Shown: one piece after another, positions 5,986 through 12,351 of the stretch
Layout of the letters: each line of letters opens with the position of its first letter
How positions within the stretch are numbered: the first letter of the stretch is position 1
The notes under the pieces: generated by a model
Database searches by the model: none
Told to the model about the DNA's origin: nothing
What the model saw: only the letters and a program-made list of their open reading frames with translations
Position numbers and translations under genes: made by a program
Assembly: GCA_031283405.1 (NCBI GenBank)
Contig: JAITBX010000110.1
Span: forward strand, 1 to 13,122
Reading direction: 5' to 3'
DNA length: 13,122 nucleotides
Source of the DNA: Burkholderiales bacterium
GTDB lineage: Bacteria > Pseudomonadota > Gammaproteobacteria > Burkholderiales > Casimicrobiaceae

Positions 5986-6112
5986 AAAATCTCCAAGGGG
6001 AAAAAGGAATCCTCACATATTAACGAAGGGAGAGGCGTTTTACGACTACAATGTTCAAAAAATTGCAATTTTTTTTGAAACGGGTTTTTTCAAACCTCAT
6101 TTTTTGCACGCG
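5986..6112. promoter_or_regulatory. Divergent cytochrome c / nadD intergenic region with an AT-rich palindrome
   Basis: This spacer must carry promoters for both directions. A TACAAT at 6047-6052 is a candidate -10 box for nadD, but no good -35 is at the right distance. Just after it, 6057-6074 is the perfect palindrome A6-TTGCAA-T6, extended by TTC/GAA flanks. It could be a hairpin in the nadD leader or a protein-binding site. Confidence 0.35.
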
Positions 6113-6865
6113 ATGACTTCTTTGTTACCCCTTCGCGCAGTGGGGCTTTTGGGCGGAACCTTCGATCCGGTTCACGAGGGGCATTTGGCCATCGCCCGCG
6201 CGGTTGGCGTTCACTTCGGACTGGATCAGGTGCGGCTGTTGCCGGCGCGGACGCCGGTGCATCGACCGCCGCCGGTGGTGGCGGCGCAGGATCGGCTGGC
6301 GATGCTGCGGTTGGCGGTGGCGCCGTATCCTGAGTTGGCAGTGGATACGCGCGAGTTCGATAGCCCGCAGGAGAATTACACGCTGTTGACGTTGCAAAGT
6401 TTGCGCGCCGAGTTGCCCGAGGCGGCGTTGCTGTGGATCATCGGCGAGGACGCTTTCGCGCTACTGACGGGCTGGCATCGCTGGCGGGAATTGTTCGACG
6501 CGGCAAATTTTGTCGTTATCAATCGGGCAAACCCCCGGCGCTGTGCGCCACCCCCTTTCAAAAGGGGGCTTGTCGGGGGCGAGCCGGAGCCTTCCGCTTT
6601 TTCCACAGCTTGGCCGGCGGCTTTGCAAGAAGCCGTTACATCTCGGCTGACGGACGACAAGTTAGCGCTTACTTCTAATAAGTCCGGCTTGGTTTGCCGA
6701 TTGTTCTTGCCGCCGCAACTGGCGTCGAGCACAAAAATCCGGGCGGTGCTGGCGGCGGAGGGCGCGGCAAAAGTGAGTGATGACATCGCCGGTTTGCTTC
6801 CGGCGGCGGTTTTGGCCTATATTGCCCGACACGGTCTTTATCAGGAAAAGGGTCATGGCAGTTAA
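6113..6865 (+). CDS. nadD: Nicotinate-nucleotide adenylyltransferase, carrying an in-frame repeat insertion
   Basis: NadD adenylates nicotinate mononucleotide to deamido-NAD in NAD biosynthesis. GGTFDPVHEGHL (14-25) is the nucleotidyltransferase motif with the HxGH signature (HEGH 21-24). LLPARTPVHRPPP (43-54), WIIGEDAFALLTGWHRW (108-124), FVVINR (133-138) and SSTKIRAVL (205-213) follow in the expected order. At 250 residues it is longer than the usual 210-220. The excess includes residues 139-156, encoded by a dispersed palindromic repeat (6529-6580) inserted without breaking the frame, right after FVVINR. The region up to the SSTKIR motif is otherwise poorly conserved in the family. ATG 6113 gives the normal N-terminus but lacks a clear Shine-Dalgarno. 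The 3' end overlaps rsfS by 11 bp. Confidence 0.92.
   Translation: MTSLLPLRAVGLLGGTFDPVHEGHLAIARAVGVHFGLDQVRLLPARTPVHRPPPVVAAQDRLAMLRLAVAPYPELAVDTREFDSPQENYTLLTLQSLRAELPEAALLWIIGEDAFALLTGWHRWRELFDAANFVVINRANPRRCAPPPFKRGLVGGEPEPSAFSTAWPAALQEAVTSRLTDDKLALTSNKSGLVCRLFLPPQLASSTKIRAVLAAEGAAKVSDDIAGLLPAAVLAYIARHGLYQEKGHGS
6529..6580 (+). repeat. CCCCCGGCGC/CCCCCTTTCAAAAG repeat, copy 1 (inside nadD)
   Basis: AAACCCCCGGCGCT, two differing bases, then GCGCCACCCCCTTTCAAAAG match the reverse complement of 9348-9393 with about three mismatches over some 38 bp. It contains GGCGC/GCGCC and CCCCCTTT/AAAGGGGG inverted arms. It lies within nadD and adds NPRRCAPPPFKRGLVGG-type residues. Confidence 0.8.
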
Positions 6866-7394
6866 ATCGAAACGAACGTTGGAGAAGGTTGCGGTCGCGG
6901 CGCTTGAGGACATCAAGGCGCAAGACATTATTGTGCTCGATGTGAAGAAGCTCACGCCGCTGTACGACACGCTGGTGATCGCGGGCGCGCAATCGGCGCG
7001 GCAGACCAAGGCGCTGGCGCAGCATGTGCGCGACAAGCTGAAAGAAGCGGGCGCGATGATCGTCGGCGTCGAAGGCGAGGAAGGCGGCGAATGGGTGCTG
7101 GTGGATGCGGGCGATATTGTCGTTCACATCATGCAGCCGGCGATTCGCGCTTATTACAACCTCGAAGAACTGTGGTCGCCGCCGACGCCGGTCAGGAAGA
7201 CGACGGTCAACGAAAATACCGTCAAGAAAACGACGGCAAAAACGGCAAAAACGGCGAAACCGGCGACGAAGGCCGTCGTGAAGAAAGCCGTTGCGAAGAA
7301 AGCCGCAACGAAAAAGACAGCGGCGAAGACGACGGTCAAAAAAGCCGTCAGAAAAGTTGCCGGAAAGAAGATTGCCAAGAAAGCGGCGGATTGA
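6855..7394 (+). CDS. rsfS: Ribosomal silencing factor RsfS with a Lys/Ala-rich C-terminal tail
   Basis: RsfS (RsfA/Iojap/YbeB family) binds ribosomal protein L14 and blocks subunit joining when nutrients are low. Residues 1-108 cover the whole family domain: DIIVLDVKKLTPLYDTLVIA (24-43), SARQTKALAQHV (47-58), GVEGEEGGEWVLVDAGDIVVHIM (71-93) and a C-terminal YYNLEELW (100-107). The protein is 179 residues against the usual 105-120. Residues 113-179 are a tail of Lys, Ala, Thr and Val with about 20 lysines and KKA/TKKTAAK-type repeats, like bacterial histone H1-like proteins. ATG 6855 is preceded by AGGAAAAGGG and overlaps the nadD end by 11 bp, implying translational coupling. rlmH follows 24 bp later. 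Confidence 0.94.
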   Translation: MAVKSKRTLEKVAVAALEDIKAQDIIVLDVKKLTPLYDTLVIAGAQSARQTKALAQHVRDKLKEAGAMIVGVEGEEGGEWVLVDAGDIVVHIMQPAIRAYYNLEELWSPPTPVRKTTVNENTVKKTTAKTAKTAKPATKAVVKKAVAKKAATKKTAAKTTVKKAVRKVAGKKIAKKAAD

Positions 7395-7418
7395 TTTTTC
7401 TGTTGACTATTTTCTACA

Positions 7419-7892
7419 ATGCGACTGAAAATCATCGCATTCGGTCAGCGCTTGCCGGACTGGATGGCGGCGGGTATTGACGATTATCTGCGACGGCTGC
7501 CGCGTGATTATCGCGTCGAAGTCATCGAGTTGAAACCGGAAGCGCGCGACCGGGGCAAAACGGTGCCGCAGCTTTTGGCGGCGGAAGCGGCGCGGGTCGA
7601 AGAAATTTGCGCCGCCGGAGCGTTTCTGAAAGTCGCGCTCGACGAGCGCGGGCAGGCGTGGGACACGCGACAACTGGCGCAAAAGCTGGCGCAATGGCGC
7701 GACACGGCGCGAGATGTGGCCTTCATTCTCGGCAGCGCCGACGGGCTGGACGCGGCATTGAAAGCGAGCGCCGATGCGCGCTGGTCGCTGTCCGCGTTGA
7801 CTTTGCCGCACGGACTGGCGCGGGTCGTGGTGGCGGAACAGTTGTACCGTGCCGTCAGTCTGAATGCCGGCCATCCGTATCATCGGGAGTGA
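7419..7892 (+). CDS. rlmH: 23S rRNA (pseudouridine-1915-N3) methyltransferase RlmH
   Basis: RlmH is a SPOUT-class enzyme that methylates pseudouridine 1915 in helix 69 of 23S rRNA on assembled ribosomes. At 157 residues it is close to the E. coli length. The SAM-binding knot is seen as FILGSADGL (102-110) and SALTLPHGLARVVVAEQLYRA (125-145). The C-terminus, GHPYHRE, matches the conserved end. The usual F-[IL]-G-G has Ser in place of the second Gly (Ser106), which is unusual but probably tolerated. No Shine-Dalgarno is clear at ATG 7419, 24 bp after rsfS. The start is fixed by the standard MRLKIIAFG N-terminus. Confidence 0.95.
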   Translation: MRLKIIAFGQRLPDWMAAGIDDYLRRLPRDYRVEVIELKPEARDRGKTVPQLLAAEAARVEEICAAGAFLKVALDERGQAWDTRQLAQKLAQWRDTARDVAFILGSADGLDAALKASADARWSLSALTLPHGLARVVVAEQLYRAVSLNAGHPYHRE

Positions 7893-7895
7893 TCG

Positions 7896-7903
7896 TATAA
7901 AAT
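7896..7903 (+). promoter_or_regulatory. Possible -10 element ahead of the SOD-like lipoprotein gene
   Basis: TATAAAAT lies in the 48-bp gap after rlmH and sits in the near-palindrome GTATAAAATAC. No -35 match is at the right distance. The next gene could simply be read through from rlmH. Confidence 0.3.
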
Positions 7904-7940
7904 ACGGGGTGAGACAAAAAAGCGGGATGAAAGGCGGAAG

Positions 7941-8507
7941 ATGCGTGAAAGAAAAATGCGAGCAGGCGTAGCGATTTTGGCGTTGGCCGTGTTGACGGCG
8001 TGCGGCGGCAACAAGTTGTCCAATGAGCCGGGCAATCCGGTCGAAGATCCCGACAGCAACAAACCGTTGCGCGGGCTGGAAGCGCCGCTGTTTTCCAAGG
8101 GCGGCTCCAGCGCGCAGGGCAAAATCACGGTTTCCCAAAGCGGCAATCGCTGGCATTTGTCGATAGCGATTTTCGGCGTGCCGCCGGCCTCCTTGTACCG
8201 TGTGGCGTTTTTCGACAACGGCAACTGCTCGTCGCCGAATGCGTTTTCGGCGGGGAAGCTGTGGCTGCCGCCCGGCACGCCGGCGGACATCAAGCCGGAC
8301 AAATGGATTTCTCCGGTGCATGCCAGCATCGCCGGCGGCATCGATGTCGTCGCCCGCTTGCCGAATCCGGAGCAACGCAACGAGGAAGTGTTTCGCAAGC
8401 GCAGCGTTCTCGTTTTTGCCGGCAACGACGTTCAGGAATTGAAGCCCGGCGTCGCCAACGATGTGGTGGCGTGCGGGGTTTTTGATACGATACAAACTTT
8501 GTTTTGA
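7941..8507 (+). CDS. Lipoprotein with a degenerate Cu/Zn superoxide dismutase-like domain
   Basis: This 188-residue lipoprotein has a signal peptide ending in the lipobox LTAC (Cys21). Residues from about 57 onward resemble Cu/Zn superoxide dismutase: GKITVSQSG, FDNGNCSSPNAFSAGKLW (91-108), VVARLPNPE (136-144), RSVLVFAGNDV (154-164) and ACGVF (177-181). In SodC these correspond to GFHIHENGDCSSP, SAGGHF, GDLPN, LIVHAGPDD and ACGVI. The two Cys of the SOD disulfide are kept (Cys96, Cys178), but the histidines that bind copper and zinc are replaced (RVAFF for HIH, AGKLWL for GGH, VFAG for VHAG). It is therefore probably not a dismutase. AAGG lies 6 nt before the ATG. It sits between rlmH and fabI, and the link to either is unclear. 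The SOD relation is my motif reading and needs a profile search. Confidence 0.68.
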   Translation: MRERKMRAGVAILALAVLTACGGNKLSNEPGNPVEDPDSNKPLRGLEAPLFSKGGSSAQGKITVSQSGNRWHLSIAIFGVPPASLYRVAFFDNGNCSSPNAFSAGKLWLPPGTPADIKPDKWISPVHASIAGGIDVVARLPNPEQRNEEVFRKRSVLVFAGNDVQELKPGVANDVVACGVFDTIQTLF

Positions 8508-8532
8508 TGGCTTTTCAAAGATAGGGACTGTT

Positions 8533-9330
8533 ATGGGACTGTTGCAAGATAAAAAAATTCTGATTACCGGAATGATTTCCAACCGCTCGATCGCTTACGG
8601 TGTGGCGCAAGCGTGCGCGCGCGAAGGCGCGCAACTGGCGTTTACTTACATGAACGAAGACCTGCGCGAGCGCGTCAAAAAAATCGCCGACGAGTTCGGA
8701 TCGTGCCCGTTGCTGCCGTGCGATGTGTCGTCCGACGAACAAATCGCGACGCTCTTTGCGGCGCTCGGAAAGGAATGGGGCGCGCTCGACGGCTTGCTGC
8801 ATTCGGTCGCCTTCGCGCCGCGCGAATCTTTGTCCGGCGATTTTTTGAACGGCATTTCGCGCGACGCTTTTCGCGTCGCTCACGACGTTTCCAGCTACAG
8901 TTTCGCGGCGCTGGCGAAAGGCGCGCGGCCGCTGATGCAAGGTCGTCGCGGTTCGCTGTTGACACTCTCTTATCTCGGCGCGACCAAGGCGATTCCCAAC
9001 TACAACTTGATGGGGCTGGCGAAAGCGAGCCTTGAAGCGAATGTGCGCTACATGGCTTCGTGCCTCGGCTCCGAAGGATTGCGCGTCAACGCCATCGCCG
9101 CCGGCCCGATCAAATCGCTGGCCGCTTCCGGCATAGGCAGCTTCAACAAGATTTTCAAACACGTCGAACACGTCGCGCCGCTGCGCCGCAATGTCACGAT
9201 CGAAGAAGTCGGCAATGTCGCGGCGTTTTATTTTTCCGATCTGTCGAGCGCAGTGACCGGCGAAATCACCAACGTTGATTGCGGCTATTCGTCCATCGCG
9301 GTGGGCATCGACGAACACAAAGACGAGTAG
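8533..9330 (+). CDS. fabI: Enoyl-[acyl-carrier-protein] reductase [NADH] FabI
   Basis: FabI reduces the enoyl-ACP double bond, the last step of each fatty-acid elongation cycle, using NADH. At 265 residues it is near the E. coli length. The nucleotide-binding start ILITGMISNRSIAYGVA (9-25) has the FabI variant of the Rossmann motif. DGLLHSVAFAPRESLSGDF (86-104) is typical. The catalytic set is Tyr147 and the YxxxxxxK pair Tyr157/Lys164 (NYNLMGLAK). RVNAIAAGPIKSLAASGI (184-201) and the C-terminal ITNVDCGYSSIAVG complete it. The ATG at 8533 has only a weak AGGGAC Shine-Dalgarno but gives the canonical N-terminus. It lies 25 bp after the lipoprotein stop. FabI is the target of triclosan and isoniazid-type inhibitors in other bacteria. 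Confidence 0.96.
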   Translation: MGLLQDKKILITGMISNRSIAYGVAQACAREGAQLAFTYMNEDLRERVKKIADEFGSCPLLPCDVSSDEQIATLFAALGKEWGALDGLLHSVAFAPRESLSGDFLNGISRDAFRVAHDVSSYSFAALAKGARPLMQGRRGSLLTLSYLGATKAIPNYNLMGLAKASLEANVRYMASCLGSEGLRVNAIAAGPIKSLAASGIGSFNKIFKHVEHVAPLRRNVTIEEVGNVAAFYFSDLSSAVTGEITNVDCGYSSIAVGIDEHKDE

Positions 9331-9347
9331 ATCAGGGATCAACTCCG

Positions 9348-9393
9348 GCCAGCCTCTTTTGAAAGGGGGTGGCGCGTAGCGCCGGGGGTTTGT
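9348..9393 (-). repeat. CCCCCGGCGC/CCCCCTTTCAAAAG repeat, copy 2
   Basis: On the minus strand this reads ACAAACCCCCGGCGCT, AC, GCGCCACCCCCTTTCAAAAG and so matches the insert inside nadD at 6529-6580. It starts 18 bp after the fabI stop codon. The GGCGC-GTA-GCGCC centre can form a small hairpin. Confidence 0.8.
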
Positions 9394-9396
9394 GAA

Positions 9397-9473
9397 GCAG
9401 AAAAGGTGAAACCTTCAGGCTTGAAACGGCTCTAACGAAGGCGAGGGAAGATGGCGCAGGGGAGGCATTCTGC
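9397..9473 (+). other. Possible structured leader upstream of cytochrome b561
   Basis: The segment between the repeat and the b561 gene has GCAGAA (9397-9402) able to pair with TTCTGC (9468-9473), enclosing an inner AAGGT-GAA-ACCTT hairpin (9403-9415). No known riboswitch family was recognised and no open frame is credible. It may be an extension of the neighbouring repeat. Confidence 0.25.
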
Positions 9474-9510
9474 CGCTCGATGAGATTATTTTGAACAACC
9501 GGAGAACACC

Positions 9511-10080
9511 ATGAACCGCCCCCATTTTTCACGCCTACACCGCTTTTTGCACTGGACAATTGCGTTATGTATTTTGCTGGCGCTTTTCACCGCCTTCCTG
9601 CGCGCTACCTGGATGAACGGCCAGGAGATGGCAACGGTCATCACCGCATCGTTAGCGGAGAAAGCGATCACGCTCTCGAACGACGACGCAAAAAATATCG
9701 CAAAAACCATTCGAAGCCCGATGTTTCAATGGCACTTCTACGCGGGCTATGTGTTAGTCGCTTTGTTGCTCTTGAGATTTTTCGATCTTTTCAAAAACGG
9801 CGCCAAATTCATTTCATCGCTGGCCAAAGGATCGCCGCCGAAAGAAAAGCTGCAAGGCGCGCTGTACATTTTTCTCTATGCCGCGTTGACCGTGGTGCTC
9901 ATCATGGGGCTGTTGCTGAAATTCGGGCCGAAAGGAGACATTCATGAAGTCTTTGAAGTCATCCATGTTTACGGCGGCGTCGGCATCGCGCTTTTCGTGG
10001 CGGCGCATTTCGCCGGCCTCTGGCTCGGTGAAAACACAACCGACAAAGGCATCGTCTCTAAGATGATTAACGGAGGATAG
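9511..10080 (+). CDS. Cytochrome b561 family protein
   Basis: This 189-residue integral membrane dihaem cytochrome b probably passes electrons between the quinone pool and a periplasmic partner. Four hydrophobic segments fit the fold (about 15-33, 76-92, 117-138, 150-172). Candidate haem ligands are His14 in RLHRFLHW, His75 in QWHFYAGY, and His152 and His166 in VIHVYGGVGIALFVAAHFAG. The stretch 34-72 between helices 1 and 2 is a hydrophilic loop. GGAGA lies 5 nt before the ATG. It is 180 bp from fabI with a repeat between, so it probably has its own promoter, but I cannot point to one. Confidence 0.88.
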   Translation: MNRPHFSRLHRFLHWTIALCILLALFTAFLRATWMNGQEMATVITASLAEKAITLSNDDAKNIAKTIRSPMFQWHFYAGYVLVALLLLRFFDLFKNGAKFISSLAKGSPPKEKLQGALYIFLYAALTVVLIMGLLLKFGPKGDIHEVFEVIHVYGGVGIALFVAAHFAGLWLGENTTDKGIVSKMINGG

Positions 10081-10085
10081 CGCGC

Positions 10086-10130
10086 AGGCGGCGCCGCCTT
10101 CGGCGTCGCGCGCGCGATCGCGATTTTTAC
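10086..10130. terminator. Possible terminator between convergent cytochrome b561 and pilin-fusion genes
   Basis: A GC-rich hairpin (GGCGCCG 10090-10096 with CGGCGTC 10101-10107) is followed by a second possible stem (TCGCG 10106-10110 with CGCGA 10119-10123) that runs into ATTTTT. The arrangement suits a terminator for the b561 gene, but the two stems compete and the T-tract is short. Confidence 0.4.
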
Positions 10131-10151
10131 AAGCGAGCTGATCCGTTCGCG

Positions 10152-11093
10152 CTAGGGTTGCCGCGAGCAAGGCGGCGGAAAATAGCGGGGGACGCGGTCG
10201 GCAGGATCGTTTTGAATCGTGCATTCGCCGATAGATGGATTGTCCAAATCAACAGAAGGGGTGAAAAGCAGGACCCTTCCTTCAATCAAACGGCTGCCTG
10301 ACAGAGTGACAGACACTGCGCCGTTTCGCGCGTTGAGATTGATGGCTTTGACCGTTGGCGACAGCGGCGTTGTAAATCCTGCTTCTTGCAAGGAAGCCGG
10401 AAACCGCTCATGCTCATAGTAGTAGGACATCGCCGATGTGGCGGCGCTTCGCCCGATGGCTTTGGCTGTTGCCAGATGCGCGCGCGCGGTGTAGTCCTGA
10501 TAGGCGGGAAGAGCAATCGCGGCAATGATGCCGACGATGAAGGAAATAACAAAAAACAGAAGAACGACAAGAGCAACTTGACTGACGCCGCCTTTGGCTG
10601 AAAGCGCTGCAAGTTGCTTTTGCGGGTCGGGCGATGATGCTTTTGCGACGACGATATTTTTCTTGCAGCGGTTGTAGTAAAGCGCGTTGGCGTAGATAGG
10701 CGGCAAAATCCACAGCGCTCCGCACAGGATGAGCGCAATCTCACGAATGCCGCTGTTCGTGAAAGCGCCGGCGACATTCAGCAAGAAAAGCAGAAGCGTC
10801 AGCACGAAATAAATCAGCGCATAGAGCCACATCTTCCGGTACAGCAACCAGTAAAAACTGATGAAAAAAGCCGGCCAGTGCCACGATGCCCCTGCTTTTC
10901 CGGCGGCATCAAACTCCGAAAAACGACGAAGGTAATAAGCCTGATTATGGGCGCCGACGGCGGCCTTGTAAAACGCTTCGGAATCATTGGCCGCCGATAC
11001 TACCGCATTCGATGCGGCAGACAATTCAGCGCCGCAACCGGAGCAGAACTTCGCAGAATCGGAATTGGATTGATCGCATTGTGAACAAATCAT
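10152..11093 (-). CDS. Zinc-ribbon / DUF2628-like / type IV pilin-like fusion membrane protein
   Basis: This protein of 313 residues has three parts. Residues 3-20 are a zinc ribbon, CSQC-x10-CSGC. Residues 50-150 resemble DUF2628, with HNQAYYLRRFSEFDAAGKAG, SWHWPAFFISFYWLLYRKMW and two hydrophobic segments (about 88-112 and 118-136). Residues 170-313 look like a type IVa pilin: a hydrophobic helix ending IVGIIAAIALPAYQDYTARA (187-206), a globular part with SYYYEHERFPASLQEAGF, and a C-terminal disulfide-type loop between Cys291 and Cys309. The prepilin peptidase site G-FTLIE is missing, so it is unlikely to be cleaved and assembled into a pilus. AAGGA lies 7 nt before the ATG. It follows the heptosyltransferase gene by 43 bp on the same strand and may share its transcript. 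Function unknown; a sensor or assembly factor in the inner membrane is one guess. Confidence 0.82.
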   Translation of the reverse strand: MICSQCDQSNSDSAKFCSGCGAELSAASNAVVSAANDSEAFYKAAVGAHNQAYYLRRFSEFDAAGKAGASWHWPAFFISFYWLLYRKMWLYALIYFVLTLLLFLLNVAGAFTNSGIREIALILCGALWILPPIYANALYYNRCKKNIVVAKASSPDPQKQLAALSAKGGVSQVALVVLLFFVISFIVGIIAAIALPAYQDYTARAHLATAKAIGRSAATSAMSYYYEHERFPASLQEAGFTTPLSPTVKAINLNARNGAVSVTLSGSRLIEGRVLLFTPSVDLDNPSIGECTIQNDPADRVPRYFPPPCSRQP

Positions 11094-11136
11094 TTTATTT
11101 TCCTTGATAGTTAATTGCCGATAAACACCATACGTC

Positions 11137-12321
11137 TCATTTTTTTCCTGCACCTCCGGCCGCGATGGCGGCGTTCATGTCCTCAATGCTAACAGACGGC
11201 GAAGGTTTTTCGATCAGTCCTTTGATTTGCGTTATCGTCGCCATCCGCGCCAACACCGCTTCCAATACCGCCTCCGCCGGAATGGCCGCCAGATAGCGGG
11301 TGGTCGTCGCGGTGTCGATACTGTCGGGGTGCGGCAGGCTCGTCCAGTCGGCGGCTTTCAACACAGTGATCGGCGCTTGCCAAGGCGACCACTCGTGTAC
11401 TTTGCTCGGCCCGAACAACACGACGCCCGGTTTTTGCAGCGCCGCCGCCATGTGCATCGGCACCGAGTCAACGCCGATGAAAAACTGCGCTTCGTCGATG
11501 GCGGCGGCCAATTCGGCGAGCGACAACTGTCCGACCAGCGAAAACACGTTGCTCTTGTTTTCTTTCAACCGTGCCAGAATGTCGGCGGCCATCTCCGTTT
11601 CGCGCGCCTCCGGCGCGCCCGTCAACACAATCGTATGACTGCGCGCGATCAACGCGTCGATCAAAGTGGCGAAGGAAGCGTTTTCCCAGCATTTGAAAAA
11701 CCAGCGCGCGCCCGGATGAATCAGCAAATACGGTTGCCCCTGCCAGCCGGCGCGGCGCAACGCCTCGAGAACAGCGGCGTGCGCCGTTTCATCGACCGAC
11801 AACGATAACGGAAAGTTTTCGGCCTTCGGCGTCAACCCCAGCGCCGTCAACGTTGACAGTTGCAGAGCGACGTTATGGCACGGCGTTTCGGGCAGCGACA
11901 CTAAGTCGGTAAAACCATGCTTCCAAAAAAAATTGTCGCGGCGCGGATAAGCGAAGGCGATGCTACGCTTCACGCCTAGTCCACGCGCCAGCGCGACGCC
12001 GCGCCAGCTTTCGGTCAGGTGAATCAACAAATCGAAACGGCGCGCTTTCAACGCTCGCCACAATCGCCACTCGTGCGCGGCTTGCGCGCGCGCGCCTTCT
12101 TTTTTCCAGTTTCGATCAACAATCCATCGATGTGCCACCTGCGGGTTGTGGCGCAGCATGTCTTCGGTTTCGCGGTAAATCAGCGCGTCCGTCTCGACGC
12201 CCGGGAAGTAATGATGCAGCACGCGAATCAACGGCGTCGTCAGCAACACGTCGCCGTGATGGCGAAACTTGGTGATCAAAACCCGCTGCGGCGTAAACGG
12301 CGGGCGGCTCTCGGCAGACAT
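11137..12321 (-). CDS. waaQ: Heptosyltransferase of the GT9 family, WaaQ/RfaQ-like
   Basis: This 394-residue glycosyltransferase probably adds a heptose to the LPS core at the cytoplasmic face of the inner membrane. The N-terminal VLITKFRHHGDVLLTTPLIR (14-33) is the GT9 start. LLIHPGARWFFKCW (199-212) and VGQLSLAELAAAIDEAQFFIGVDSVPMHMAAAL (263-295), followed by GVVLFGPS, are the donor-binding signatures. RWFFKCW and VDSVPMHMAAA are particularly WaaQ-like (heptosyltransferase III). The C-terminus is extended by about 30 residues beyond the last helix. I chose the ATG at 12321 because it puts the first strand at the usual distance; there is no good Shine-Dalgarno, and upstream codons run into the divergent promoter. 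It is divergent from the deacetylase-like gene, with 96 bp between the starts. The family is sure, while the exact acceptor is inferred. Confidence 0.88.
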   Translation of the reverse strand: MSAESRPPFTPQRVLITKFRHHGDVLLTTPLIRVLHHYFPGVETDALIYRETEDMLRHNPQVAHRWIVDRNWKKEGARAQAAHEWRLWRALKARRFDLLIHLTESWRGVALARGLGVKRSIAFAYPRRDNFFWKHGFTDLVSLPETPCHNVALQLSTLTALGLTPKAENFPLSLSVDETAHAAVLEALRRAGWQGQPYLLIHPGARWFFKCWENASFATLIDALIARSHTIVLTGAPEARETEMAADILARLKENKSNVFSLVGQLSLAELAAAIDEAQFFIGVDSVPMHMAAALQKPGVVLFGPSKVHEWSPWQAPITVLKAADWTSLPHPDSIDTATTTRYLAAIPAEAVLEAVLARMATITQIKGLIEKPSPSVSIEDMNAAIAAGGAGKK

Positions 12322-12351
12322 GGCGGTTGTGATAAAAGTAAGGGTTTCCGA

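Noticed and set aside
6529..6680. nadD as a disrupted pseudogene
   Set aside because: The frame is intact, and all motifs before and after the repeat, including SSTKIR, are present. The gene is also likely essential.
7391..7420. TTGATT-18-TACAAT resembling a sigma-70 promoter at the rlmH start
   Set aside because: The predicted transcript start would fall downstream of the rlmH ATG, so it could not serve that gene. Probably chance.
7407..8582. Long open frame (391 codons) on the minus strand
   Set aside because: It lies antisense to rlmH and the SOD-like lipoprotein gene, has low-complexity Arg/Gln-rich content and no recognisable motif. It is a by-product of GC-rich codon use.
8515..9342. 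Open frame of 275 codons antisense to fabI
   Set aside because: It is a frame shadow of fabI, with no ribosome site and no family motifs.
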